DNA of 64,000 bases from Macrocystis pyrifera (Eukaryota; Sar; Phaeophyceae; Laminariales; Laminariaceae): assembly GCA_031763025.1 (NCBI GenBank), contig JASSKH010000001.1:21739142-21803141 (forward strand). Reading direction: 5' to 3'. The notes beneath the pieces are model-generated. The model ran no database searches. It was not told the origin of the DNA and saw nothing but the letters and a program-made list of their open reading frames with translations. Below are positions 43,801 through 55,450 of the stretch, piece by piece; the first letter of the stretch is position 1, and the number at the start of each line of letters is the position of its first letter. The position numbers were made by a program, and so were the translations under genes.

Positions 43801-46800
43801 CGTCGTACACTGCTGTGTTGTGTACGATACTACTGTTTCTAGTGCATGGTCTGGATCAATTGACCCGAACCTGACTCCAACCCAATCAGCCAATGCACGG
43901 GATTCGTCATTCTCGTTCGTACACAGCAGCGTGCGTCGACCATACATAAAGAAGGGTTGAAGCGTAGAACAGATAAGCTCGTCGTGGTTCAGAAGCACCG
44001 AATTATCCACCGGCGTCGTCCTTGCCGTGACTGGTCGCCTGTTCGCTGTGACACCGCTCGCAGGTGGTCGGGGTGGACTACTCGGCTAGGTTCGTCGAGA
44101 CCGCCGAAAGCATGCGAGTCGAGGGAAGGTACGGTGACCCTCTTCACTCAGCTGTGCTGGATCGCAAGAACGTTTTTCGGTGCCGCACGCAGCAGCAACT
44201 TTCCGCGTTGACGTAGGTCTTCTACACACACGCGTTTGGGAATGTGTTCGCACTTCTTCGCCGCAAAACATGCCCCGTATCTCCATCCCTAACCGATGCA
44301 GATGCAGTGGCAGTCGCAGCTTTCCCTTCGGCACCAACGAGAACAACGACACCAAAGCTAGCCTATTAAAGATGCGTAATACGATAGAATTATGTAGCAC
44401 TTTTCAGAAAAATGATTATTCATTCATGGGACTCCTCAGCAGATTACGAAACTATTAATTCCAGACGTCATTCGAACGTGTTGTGGCAGTTCCCAACCTT
44501 CTGCCTTTCCTCGGGTACGACTGGGCTGTCGACCATCTACCCCGATATTTTTGTATATATCGCAGCTATATACAGTAGCTATGATCTGCGGGGCTTCCGA
44601 GAGTTCCGTTGGTGTCGGACCTTGCTCTGGCCAATTAGATGGGCGTGTATATCATACGTTGCCGATGAATGTCTCCTCACGCTGCAGGCAGCCGTACCAG
44701 TGCCTGGAGCAAGGGTCCGTGGCTCTGCGTAGGGACGCGGTACTTCCCGGGGGTTCGGTCCCCTCTCGCGCTCGGTTTGTAAGGGGAGACGCTTGCGCGC
44801 TGGACACCGAGGCCCTTGGGTTGTTCGACGCCGTCGTCGCCAGCAACATTCTCTGTCGGTGCGTGGCGAAACGTTTCAGACTAGGACGCGTGCTATGATA
44901 GATGCCGCCTTATTGTCTTTGGACACTTTCCTGGCCAAACTTTTGAATGCCTGACAGGGCTCGTCAACTGCCTCAAAAGTTCCCCCTGTCACTGGGATCT
45001 CATCTGCGGTTCTCAAATATATTCGTTGTATACCTAAGCCATAGGATTTGTTCACTTGGTTAAGCATACATTTTCCCTTAAAAATCAATATTCGGCGGAG
45101 ACAGAAGAGAGTGCTATGTAGAGCTCCCCTGCCGCAGCATATTGCTGCTGCTCCTAATGCTGCCCTGTTGTTGAGGGCGATAACTTTCTGCCTTTTGGTG
45201 CTGTGCTGTGCGCTTGCTCGCCGCAGACTCCAGAAACCCCGCAAGTTTCTGGGCGACCTTCACAAGTTTGTCAAGCCCGGCGGAGTGGCGGTGATAATTT
45301 CGCCGTACTCGTGGCAAGCCGAGTACACCGATCCCTCTGTGAGAACGCCAGTGGCGGCGATAGTATAGTAGTCATTGGTTCGTGCACATTAGCTCCGCCT
45401 GTGTTCAAGCGCGCTATTGAAAACTGGAAGTTCTTCGGAGAACCGAGTGATTCAGCACTGACGGGGGGAACAATTCGGGGGGGGGTATAGTTACCTCCAC
45501 AGATCAGCGCGTTGAAACGCGTGTAAAAAGCAGGTGTTTCCATGAGATTGTTTAGTTCACGACAACGGTAGAAAATCATCATGAGTACGCGGGCGGTGAA
45601 AACCTGAAAGTACAACGAAGTTGCCAGGGTGCAGTGCTTGGCTATGGTTCGTCATGAGGTTCGGTGCCTGCAGGACGCTCCTCTTGCCGACGGGTGTTGT
45701 TGTGATCGTCCGGTGTTGGTTGGCCGCGGAAATGCATGCATCGATTCAAGTCGGTTCTTCTTGGCACTACAGCAAATGTAGCTTGCGCGAGCTCATCAGC
45801 GGGGTCATTTTCTCCCGTTGCCACCGCACTTTGTTCCTCGCTTCGAGTTACGATGTCACGCTTGATTCATACATTCTTGTCGTGCCCGCTGCGATTGCTG
45901 GTCGCCCTGAGTATTTCCGCTCGTTTGTCTTTCAATGCTCCAATTCCTGCGGGTGCCTCGCCTTCAGGAATGGCTGGGAGGTCGTCGAGAGGGCGGAAAC
46001 GGCATTGGGAACGGGTACGGAAATGGGGCTTTTATCGACAGCTTCGACGAAGTGAGTTGCCACACACAAATTGAGAAAGTCGACCGCGTGAGAGCGTTAG
46101 CTTTTTGCATGCTATCAGAGTTCCAGCAGCGGCCGGCGACTAAAGCCTGGCTGTGCTCGTATCGTACCTTCCAAAGAAGTCGCCAGTCTGCCGTGTTCAC
46201 TGACACCTGAACTTTGAGCCAAGAAAGACACGCAGAATGTGTATCTCATGCTGGTCATTGTGTTTTCAATATTTTTAGGACTCAGATCGATATCGAAGAG
46301 GAACACCGAGTGGCAGCACATGCATCGTCGTCGGCTGTGTCCCCACGTCTCCATGACATGATAGTCACGCGTTACGGTTCGAGCAAGAACATGGCATGCC
46401 TAACACTGTAATAATATGAATACATGTCTACACATGAGTGATACACCCGTGGGTACGCCAGGAAGTCTCCAGACGCCACGATCCACACGAAAATCGCCTC
46501 TTTCGGGATTTTTCTCAGTCCGGCCTTTGCTTGCATAAACTGTATGAAGGATGTGTAATTCTCTCGCTGACAACTTGGTCAAGGTTTGGCAGTCGATCTA
46601 TGTTTTCAAGGTAAATAACCACAGTACTGTGCTTAATTAAACAGTCCCCCTGTTCTCAAATTTCCCGTCGGGAGTCAACCAACCGAACCAGTAAACAATG
46701 CAGTCCATCATGATACCGGGATAGATTAAGCCGCTCCCTCCCACCCCCGTATCCCTTCTTACCAAACCTCCACCGTGCGCCAGATTTGCAGCATCATGGA

Positions 46801-46927
46801 AGCCGACTGCAACTTCAAGCTGGAAGAGCGCTTGCCGATGCCCTTCCTCATACGCGAGCACGCGCGCGAGTTTCAGTGGGGGTGCTCGGATGGATTGGTG
46901 TGGCGACGGCAGCAGGCGTCGTCGTGA
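37821..46927 (+). CDS. Stand-alone OvoA-type methyltransferase (putative 4-mercaptohistidine N1-methyltransferase), seven exons
   Basis: Exons: 37821-37936, 41911-42205, 44064-44128, 44688-44858, 45227-45338, 45968-46051, 46784-46927. All six introns are GT-AG and the phases fit, giving 987 coding bases and 328 residues. Landmarks: NEYLQFHFG (30-38), PEEVLPY (40-46), SAM-binding motif I DVGCSVGG (119-126), acidic motif VVGVDYS (138-144), FVRGDACALD (189-198), SPYSW (241-245), EWLGG (254-258), MPFLIREHA (300-308), VWRR near the end. This order is that of the C-terminal methyltransferase of OvoA, which N-methylates the imidazole of thiol-histidine in ovothiol synthesis. A TAG lies in frame 21 bases before the ATG, so the sulfoxide-synthase half is not fused. 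Substrate is inferred from family, not shown. Confidence 0.88.
38020..38780. repeat. Degenerate minisatellite, about 43-bp units
   Basis: Units share tttcgagtgaagtc, a ggaattg word and ttcacacaa. The clearest units lie at 38405-38550; outer units are progressively diverged. It sits within intron 1. Confidence 0.65.
39229..39430 (-). mobile_element. tRNA-headed SINE, family A body with a different head
   Basis: The body words ctcactcacgctctcgcgct and atgcactcgg match family A, but on the minus strand the head reads gtctagtaggtaaaccgc and cgcagattcgagccccgcc, a different tRNA moiety with a sound T arm. Confidence 0.65.
39499..40155 (-). pseudogene. Unidentified ORF with one in-frame TAG
   Basis: A single minus-strand frame of 219 codons is broken only by a TAG at about 39781-39783. 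The first part (124 codons) contains SKWLPLFERDSWTLPWYVYP followed by an acidic stretch EEDDNTEESSEDGDRGGDES and a Gly/Ser-rich linker. The second part continues the linker and ends with TRVHSTCQFKLKIISGTHTC, PWDYGRMHDFCGVKVG and YGQTYVVGF. No family recognised. It lies antisense inside intron 1. It could be a transposon-derived gene, a decayed host gene, or a gene with a recoded or erroneous TAG. Confidence 0.45.
42206..44063 (+). other. Intron 2 of the methyltransferase gene (1,858 bp)
   Basis: Donor gtgaaaagtg, acceptor accgctcgcag. 42618-42690 holds the shared LINE/family B tail on the minus strand (gtgtgtgttcttcgcattga, cgccatccagcacatc). 42500-42570 has a weak tRNA-like head on the minus strand with gagttcaattcccag. 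The rest is unassigned. Confidence 0.8.
44129..46783 (+). other. Introns 3 to 6 of the methyltransferase gene
   Basis: Introns 44129-44687, 44859-45226, 45339-45967 and 46052-46783, with donors gtacgg, gtgcgtgg, gtgagaac, gtgagttg and acceptors gctgcag, gccgcag, ccttcag, cgccag. No repeat copy or other gene was recognised within them. Confidence 0.85.
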
Positions 46928-47221
46928 TCGCGCGTGCTTTGCCGATTACTGGTTGGCTGGGACGTTTGTTACTGTCGGCCGAGGAGGGCGAAGGTTGACC
47001 CTTTGGCTGCCGCAACACTTGCCACAGACAAAACCCGAGTAATTTGTCCTAAAACCATGGTTATGTTCGGAATGAAGTGATGTTGCGCTTGTATAGAGGG
47101 CTGTCACATGTACATTTGACTCCATGGCACTGTCATATCTCGTAGAACTGTGGCATAAGGGCAAATCGGGGTATACGGAGAAGTGGGGGGGTATTAAGTT
47201 AGCAATGCCCACGACACGTAG
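46928..47221. other. Presumed 3' UTR and spacer
   Basis: Follows the methyltransferase stop codon. No definite polyadenylation signal can be assigned. Nothing else recognised. Confidence 0.35.
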
Positions 47222-50200
47222 TCCGCCGGTGGCGCGTTGGGGGATATTTGCAAGGAACAGCTCGCCGCTGTCGGCCAAGAAGCCCCGTTGACGGGAGACA
47301 AGGGTGGCTGAGAACCGAAATCTGCCGCGTCATTTTTCTGATTCGTCCACGTTTTTAGAATGGTGAGGTCGCTTACGTGTGGAAATTCCTGGACGAAAAG
47401 TGACAGTCACTTTCTGGCAATGCGCCTTGGATGACGTCACCGCACTTTCTAATTGGTCGCTATTTAATAGGAGATTTCTGGTTGGTGTGAACTCCCTGGA
47501 GACACTTTACGTTTGGAGATGTGGCGATTTTTTCACCGCTACGATCGTAGATGTTTTCCCCGTGAATGGGGTCTCCACTCCTTGCAGATTGGTTGTGGTA
47601 TGACGGCACAGTTCCGATTCGTGGGAAATACCTGGATGACAATTTGCGTTTAAGGTGTCTTGTCACTTTGAGTCATTAGAAGATATTCGCCGCGATTGAC
47701 TCATCCGCTTTTTTCTGGTAACTTTGTGTTTGATTTAGGGTATAGCTTTGACTGGTGCAACATCCCTGAATGAGGCGTGATGTGGATAACACATGATGTC
47801 ATGCATGGCGACGTTACCGTTACGATAACGGCAACTTTACCCTGAATGATGTCGCCACAGTTTTCTGACCGATTAACGTTCGTGGACACCTTTTACACGA
47901 AAAGTCCTGGTATGATTGACCTTATTGTAGTACTTGAGTACTAAATATTTTTCTATTTCGACGTTCATTCGGGAGTAGACGAGAGATGCGGCAAGTGTAG
48001 GAGCAGCGCGTTGCCAATCTCTACCCCGACGCACGAAATCACGTGCATGTGCGAAACCATCGATCGCTGATCAGGGAAACAAGAGGCCTACACCGCCGCA
48101 GTGTGTGTTTTTCGAGCGGAGATCGGTACCCACCGTCTCCTGCCTTCCACGTTGCGCACGCGACCTTTTTGCCGTCGTTCGTTGATACGGCGCATGTGTT
48201 CTGATTGATGGATGTTGCACAGGAGAGGTTTATTAGGCGCAAAACCCTGATACCGTACTGTTTTGTGGACTTGTCACCTGTATTTGTTTTCTTCGCGTTT
48301 AGCATATGGGTACGAAACATCGAGCACTACCAAGGCCTAAAAGCGCGTGTGCAGCGAGTGGTCTTCGAGGGGAGATGGGCACCGACGTTTTTCTGCCGTC
48401 CAGTTAGCGCAAGTGAATTTGACATTGTCGTCTATCGTCGTGGCGGTGCAAAATTCCGGATTGATATTTTATAATGCGTTGTTGATAGGGTATGCGACAA
48501 ACCCAGCTACAGGTGTCTTATATAGGCGTCTTACTGGTATCTTAGGTTGTATTCACCCGTAAAAATACATCGTAGGACATTGTTTTGTCGCGACGAGCTC
48601 TCGAAGGTCGATGGACTTCGGTTGTTTTAGAAATATATAGTCGAGGGTAGAAAAGAGACTCAGAAGAGTGTAGGCTGCTAATTCCCCTCCCACGCTCGAA
48701 AGTATCGAGCGCTGCCGAGATAAAGAACCGCACACAATGTTATTGGTCATCGAGCGAAGAGGGGTACCGAGCGTTTCCTATCATTCAACTTGCGTTGTTC
48801 GTCCGTAAGCCGGATCCTTTTGCAAGTATTCGATATTTTTAAGGGAAATAGTGATGAGCGGAAAGTCCTGGTATGGCGCAGTGGCTATGTTTGGTTCTCA
48901 CACTCTGCGTTGGTTGGCGTGTAGATGTTAGGAGGCTGACGCTTATAGTGCTAGGGCAGGAAAAGAGCAGAATAGCGCACTCCACCGGTGGTACTTTTGA
49001 GGGATGTTCGCGAGGAAGAGCTCACTGCTGTCGGCAAAGAAGCCCCAACGACGGGGGAGAAAGTGGATGAGAACCGAAATCCGCCCCAACATTTTTCTGA
49101 TTCGTCAACGTTTTTTAAATGGTGAGGTCGCCTATGTCTGGAAATTCCTGGACGAAAAGTGACGGTCACTTTTTGGCAATGCACCTCGAATGGCGTCACC
49201 GCATTTTCGTGAATGGTCGCTATTTTATGCATGTAGGAGATTTCTGATTGGTGTGAATCCCCTGGGAACACTTGACGTTGTGGCGATTTTTTCACCGCTA
49301 AGATCGTCAATGTTTTTCCCGTGAACGGTGCCTCCACTGCTTGCAGATTGGTAGGGTTATTATGGGACAGTTCTGATTGGTGGGAAACCCCTGGATGACA
49401 CTTTGCGTCCAAGGTGACTTTGTCACTTTGGGTCGATGGAAGTTATTCGCCGTGATTGACTTGACCGCTTTTCTGGTAACTTTATGTTTGCTGAAGGAGA
49501 ATTCTGACTGGTGCAACATCTCTGGATGACACGTGATGTGGATAACCCATGACGTCATCCAAGGCGGCGTCGCTATTAAGTTAGCGGGAAGCTTGCCCTG
49601 AATGATGTCGGTACAGGTTTCTGGTCGGTTGACTTCAATGGATACGTTTTACGCGCGAAACGTCCTGGTATGATATACGATAATATATAACTTGAGTACT
49701 AAATATTTTTTCTTTTTCAACATTCGGGAGTAGACGAGAGAAACGGCGAGGGTGGGGGCGGCACGCTGCCAGTCTAACCCGACGCACGAAATCACGTGCA
49801 TGTGCGAAACCATCGATCGCTGATTAGGGAAACAAGAGTCCCACACCGCCGCAGTGTGTGTTTTCGAGCGGAGATGGGCACCCACCATCTTCCACGTTGC
49901 GCAAACGATCTTCTGCCGTCGCTCGTCGATACGGCGCATGAGGTCTGATTGGTCGATGTTACACAGGAGAGGTAAACTAGGCGCAGAATCCTGATACCAT
50001 ACTGTTTGTGGGCTTGCGTTACCCGTTGGTATCCGTATTGGTTTTCTTCGGGTTGAGCATCTGGGTTCGTTTGCGGTTTTGGTTTTGGCGTTTTGGACAT
50101 TGATTTATGGGTAGGAAGAAGACGCGACAATCCTCGCTCCACGCACGAAACATCGAGCACTGCCAAGGCCGAGAAACGCGCATGCAGTGAGTGGTCTTCG

Positions 50201-51761
50201 AGGAGAGATGGGCACCGAAGTTGTTCTGCATTCCAAAGTGCGCAAGTGAACTTGACATTGTCGTCGATCGTCAACGCGGTGCAGCATTCCAGATTTCTTT
50301 TATGTTTTACGATGCATGTTTTTTAGGGTACGCGATAATTCGAGCTACAGGTGTCTTCTTGGTAAACTAGGTAGTTTTCACCTCTAAATATACGACGTGG
50401 GACATTCTGTTGTCGTGACCAGCTCCCGAAGGTTGATGGGCCTCAGCTGTTTACAAGTATATAATTGGAGGGTAGAAAAGATATTCGGCAAAGTGCAGGA
50501 CAGGAGCAGAAAGAGTGTAGGCTGCAAATCCTCGTCCCACACTTGAAAGTATCTAGCCCTGCCGAGCTAAAGAACCGCACACAATGTTATTGGTCATCGA
50601 GCGAAGAGGGGTACCCACCATTTCCTACCATTCGAGTTGCGTTGTTCGTCCGTAAGCCAGATCCTTTTGAAGTACGAATTCAATATATTTTCAAAGAGAA
50701 AAGTGATGAGTGGAATGTCCTGGTATGGTGCAGTGAATATGTTTGGTTTTCACACTCTGCGTTGGTTGACCTTTAGATGTGTTTGGAGATTGACGCCTAT
50801 AATGCGAGGGCAGGGACAGAGCAGTTTAACACACTCTACCGGTGGTGCTTTTGTGGGTTGTTCGCGAGGAACAGCGCGCTGCTGTCGCTTAAGAAGCGCG
50901 CGACGACGGGGGAGAAGGTGGCTGAGAACCGAAATCCGCCCCGATATTTTTCTGATTCGTCAACATCTTTCAAATATGAGGTCATGTTCAGAAATTCCTG
51001 GAGGAAAAATGACGGTCACTTTTTGGAAATGCACCTCGAATGGCGTCACCGCATTTTTGTGAATGGTCGCTATTTTATACAGGTAGGGAATTTCTAATTG
51101 GTGTGAACTCCCTGGAGACACTTGACGTTGTGGCGTTTTTTTTGCCTCTACGGTGACCGGTCGACGATGTTTTCCTGTGGATTGTGTCCCCACTATTTGC
51201 AGATCGGTTGTGTTATTGCGGGACAGTTCTGATTGGCGCGAGATTCCTGGATGACAATTTGCGTCCAAGGTGACTTGTCACTTTGAGTCATTGGAAGTTA
51301 TTCGCCGTGATTGGGTTGACTGTTTTCTTTCTGGTTACTTAATATTTGTTGTAGAAGAGTTCTGACTGGTGCAACATTCGTGGATGACACGTGATGTGGA
51401 TAACACATGATGCCATCCAAGGCGACGTCACCATTACGTTAACGGGAAGTTTACCATGAGCGATGTCGCCTCAGATTTCTGAGCGGTTAAATATGATGAA
51501 TACTTTAGACAGGCGAAGAGTCCTTGTACGATACACCATAATAGATAACTTGAGTACTAAATAATGCCCATGACGACATTTATATATTCGCGAGTAGGCA
51601 ATAGACACGGCAAGGGTAGGAACGGCAAGCTCCCAGTCTTCACCCCGACGCACGAAAGCACGTGTATTTGCGAAAACATCGATCGCTGAGTAGGAAGAAG
51701 ACGCGACAATCCTCGCTCAACGCACGAAACATCGAGCAATGCCAAGGCACAGAAGCGCAGA
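47222..51761. repeat. Large tandem repeat, about 1.8-kb unit, two and a half copies
   Basis: Copies begin near ccggtgg at 47225, 48984 and 50838. Collinear landmarks in each: ctgattcgtc(a/c)acg, ggaaattcctgga, acttgacgttgtggcg-type, ctttgagtca, gatgtggataac, then cgaaacatcgagcac and gagatgggcaccga. The third copy stops at 51761 just after aaacatcgagcaatgcc. Spacing is about 1.76 and 1.85 kb. Frames within are not conserved between copies, arguing against coding. Confidence 0.85.
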
Positions 51762-52089
51762 TTTTCTTCTGAGCTATAATAGCATCGGCGACCCATTTGG
51801 TGGGTCAATCTGGTTAAAGACCCAGCAATCTTTGCTGAAGGAGGAAGCGAGGGAGGCTGCACGTCAAGGCTGACTGACAGACTGACTGATTCCGATGGCT
51901 TGCCAATATAATATCCAGGCAAGGGAGTATTCTGCGGCGGGCTTTCTAATGTATCAGCGTGCATGCAGTACAAATGGTGCAGAAGAGTGTATCTACATCT
52001 ACTCGCATGCAGGAAGATTATGTGGCCAACTGTTGATCACCACGATCTTGATATTGCTGTCGTAGGGAGTGGGGGGGGGGTACTATTAC
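51762..52089. other. No recognised feature
   Basis: Short frames only; a run of G at 52070-52079 precedes the small TIR element. Confidence 0.35.
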
Positions 52090-52195
52090 GGGGGACCATA
52101 GTAATAAGGACCTAATATCGTTAGTAAAAATAGCGAAATATATAGGTTTTGTGTGTACCGTAGGTCCTATTTGGTAAGGTCCCCCGTAATAGATA
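52090..52195. mobile_element. 105-bp TIR element, copy 1
   Basis: attacgggggacc and, at the other end, ggtcccccgtaat are inverted repeats. The interior aaggacctaatatcgtta, gtaaaaatagcgaaatatat and ataggtttt words match the copy at 63669-63775. Confidence 0.75.
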
Positions 52196-52198
52196 TCA

Positions 52199-52265
52199 TG
52201 AATGGTCGTAGTCGTACGACCATAGACCCTCGCATCTCTATCATGCAGGGACGGAGCATAACGTT
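52199..52265. repeat. Short repeat shared with 15500-15585
   Basis: gtcgtagtcgtacgaccatagaccctcgcat-type sequence ending gggacggagcataac; one unit only. Confidence 0.6.
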
Positions 52266-54614
52266 CAAGGAGGGGGTATGAGCAGCTGGTACACGGGGCC
52301 ATTCATGAATAGTTTGATCGAGTGCTGAATACGGTGCCACTGACTTAATCAGTGTTTTAGTTCCGACATTGAAACCCAATAGTTGCTACTTCCTTCATAG
52401 GTTGTGAAATAATAGTCTTCGTTCTGTTGGGCAACGCGAAGTATCCGAACTGGACTTCCACAATATATTACTGTGACGTTGGGGCCCAATCCAGTTATCG
52501 TAGCAGGATGCCAAACGCGCGGGAGGTATTGGATGCCAAACGTGCGGGAGGCATTGAGGAATTATGTCACGATATAATCAGCGCTACTACTCAGTCCTGG
52601 AGCTTGACGCATACCCCTCGAGCAGGGTTGTTTCGCTTCCGATTTGTTCGGGTCGCCTGCCACCCTAGTAAAACATAATTGGCCACCCCTCCAAGTCCAG
52701 CACCACCTTTATCACGCTCGTCGTACCGACGAAGTGCTGTACACTTTCCTAATCCATCATTGAAGTGTACGATGTCGTCGCGGATATGGAGCGGAAAGAT
52801 ATTGCAATTGTCTCGATTTGGATCAACGGCCACCTTGAGGCGTACTGTTAAAAAATCGAACAAAACCTATTTTCAGTTATGGGTGCTCGATCGGGGCCCT
52901 ATACCGTTCTGGTAGTGTATTTACTGCTTTTCGGCTCGCATGGCACGTGCTACCCACATCCCGCGCTCCACGGGTGGTGAGACAGGCATCAGCAGGGAAG
53001 CGCTAAGGCCCGTTCGAGAGAAATATGAGCCCATCAGGACAAGCTGCGCGCTCCCGTGGATAATGGAAGTCCTGCAGGCGCCACGCGTGGCAGAGTGAAT
53101 CGACGAGGGCCTTCAGTTTGAACAGATAGTATGCAGAACATAACTGTTCGAGACTAGGGGACACCAGAGTATTGTAGTCATCAATGGCATCGGTGTTTTC
53201 GCACGTTTTCCCGTACGTCGTATCAACTGGGTACTATATGACAGTGGGGGCATAAAAATAACGCCAGAATCAGTTGTTTGGATCACAAGGTGAGAGGGCA
53301 CATTAACTGCTGTGTACCAGGTGAGCGTTGCCGCGACTTAAAACAGTCGACGGAGAAGAGAACGCCATTAGTAAATTCAGTAGGCGGTGCGAGTTGGATG
53401 CGCCTGAGACGAAATACATAGGCGGGCTTCAATTCTGGCCGGTCGCACTAGCAATAGTAGTGATTGTCAAGTGCAGGCAATTTGGAGAGTACTACTCAGA
53501 TCAAACTATATGATGTACGACTCGTGCAACGTGTACATTGACTCCTTATGTTTCAAGTAGATATCATAGGTTTTAGCCGACCTTATTGCCCCTTTGAGAA
53601 CAAGATGATGATGGCGTTTTCTTGTGTTGCGCATTCTGCCAATAAACATTTTCACGTGCCTTGATTGTTTCTCACGAATTGAAGGTATGCTCTCCACGCA
53701 ACTGCACCCGACACTTTCGGTCGGTGCACAGCGTCCAAGAGCGGGGTGCGCTTGAGCTAGATATGAAAAGCATTTTATTTTTTGTATGCTTCGGGGGGCT
53801 GTTGGAGCAGTGATCAACGAAGACTGCTTCTGCGCGGTTCAACCAAATAGGATTCACGACTGCTGGCAAACCATTAACAATGTCAAAACGTGATACCACA
53901 TTATATATCGGACAAAGAATTTACTCGATATTGTCTATATGTACCTCGTACAAGACAAGATGCGATTGGCACATATTTGTGTTTCCACCTTACATAGCCT
54001 TCCACTTGCACGTACTCGATTATACTTCTTCATTTCACTCGGTCGGGAAAGCTGCTCACTCACGGTGAATGCTCGTGATGTTGTCATCTCAAACATCGAC
54101 CAATTCAAAATTCCAAGAAGGGAAGACCTATCTATACAGGCAGAGCGAACTAAAAAAGAGAGAGTGCACAGTATCTCTGTTGTGTGTGAGTATAAAAGAT
54201 CCCCAAACCTTCATTGTATGCAAGTACTGCAGAAGTAATATAGAGATGCATGAGGCAAGGCTGCACATGCGGTATGTAGGCCTTGTGCGCTCGTAAGAAT
54301 AAAAATGGGAAGAAAAAAACAAAATCCTGCTGCACTCAAAACACACCAGTACCACGGCAAATGCGAGTGCAGCTCGAGATGGCTTGCAACGAGACAAGTC
54401 CCACGCGTTAGCCCAAGATAGCCGCTTCTGCAGATACCGGGGTTGTGGAAATCGGTAACGTACAGCTCTCGCAATCGGTAATGCAAAAACACGACTATTA
54501 CAGGCAGACACATTCGTGACATAATGGGAGCCTGTACACACTGCTGCTTGCTGCGTTTGTTTGGTCGCTTCGCTCCCAATTTTGTTTATGGCGCTTCGCG
54601 CCAAACGAGTTTAA
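52266..54614. other. Unassigned region
   Basis: A 20-base unit (gatgccaaacg.gcgggaggta type) is doubled at 52508-52553. A minus-strand frame at 52863-52591 is preceded by an acceptor-like ttttttaacag and reads KVAVDPNRDNCNIFPLHIRD; it might be an exon, but no partner exon was found. Nothing else recognised. Confidence 0.35.
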
Positions 54615-54639
54615 TTACCCATAGGAGGTAAAACCACAT

Positions 54640-55327
54640 GAAAGTGCGGCCTTTCCCCGTAGTACGAGCTCCCTCAAAAAACGGTGTCTTCCATCAATGT
54701 GTTTCGAGTTTGAGGTGCACATTGGATTGTTCGCCAACTGAATCACCCCATTGTTATCCTCGAAAACCCTGATAGACAGTGAACCACAGCCCGGCAAAAT
54801 AAGATTCCACACATACCGCATGAAAATCACCTCCTTGATTGTGTCTGCCATGGCTACATAATATTATTCTACCTCGGTGTGGTCGAAAACGTGACACATT
54901 TCTGCGTTTTCGAGAACCAGCACACGCAGGCACCTGCGCATGTGACTCCACCTGAGACGGACCTCCTGTCCGTGGCTTTGCTGGCATATTTCGCGCCAGC
55001 AAACGCTACCAGCTCAAGACCACTGCCTCTCTCTCTGAAAAGAAATACCGAAATCACTAGTACAAGACACGTACTCCAAAATACCGATCGCTGCTCTCCA
55101 GCGGTTTTCTTTCGGCGAACATGTGGACCTACTGTAACTACCGCTCGGACAGCGTTCGAGATATCCGGTCGCGCCTGGTTTGCAAGCCACATCAAGCACC
55201 CGACTAACTCACGAAATGGCCATTCGCCCTCAGGTTCAGTTACGTCAAACTCCTCGAGTTCTAGGCCTGCAAGAGCAAGCTCTACTGCAAGAAATGAGCG
55301 CGACTGCAAGAGCAAGCTCTGCTGCAA
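54640..55327 (-). pseudogene. Copia retrotransposon RNase H domain, decayed
   Basis: Minus strand. Landmarks in order: EWPFRELVGCLMWLANQARP, DISNAVRAV, a frame shift to RAAIGILEYVSC, a shift back to LELVAFAGAKYASKATDRRS, CWFSKTQKCVTFSTT, another interruption, then MADTIKEVIFMRYV, FEDNNGVIQLANNP and SKHIDGRHRFLRELVLRGK. This is the C-terminal end of a Copia pol polyprotein. The catalytic aspartate normally present in an FADADY-type block is glycine here, and there are at least three frame breaks. Sequence past RGK diverges, so the 3' end and LTR are missing. Upstream pol domains are absent. Confidence 0.92.
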
Positions 55328-55450
55328 GCAAGCGCTGCTGCTGCAAGCAAGAGAGCCGCCTCAAGCATGAGCTGCTGCAAGCGCTGTTGCAGGCGCTACT
55401 GCTGCTTGCGGCGGCTGCTGCCGCGAGCGCGTGCACCCTTGCCGCCACGC
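55245..55450. repeat. Imperfect CTG/CAG-rich tract
   Basis: Repeated gcaagagcaagctc and tgctgcaagc words overlapping the edge of the Copia fragment. Open frames through it are repeat-driven. Confidence 0.7.

Noticed and set aside
52591..52863. Exon of a minus-strand host gene
   Set aside because: An acceptor-like site and an open frame are present, but no partner exon, conserved motif or donor could be found.
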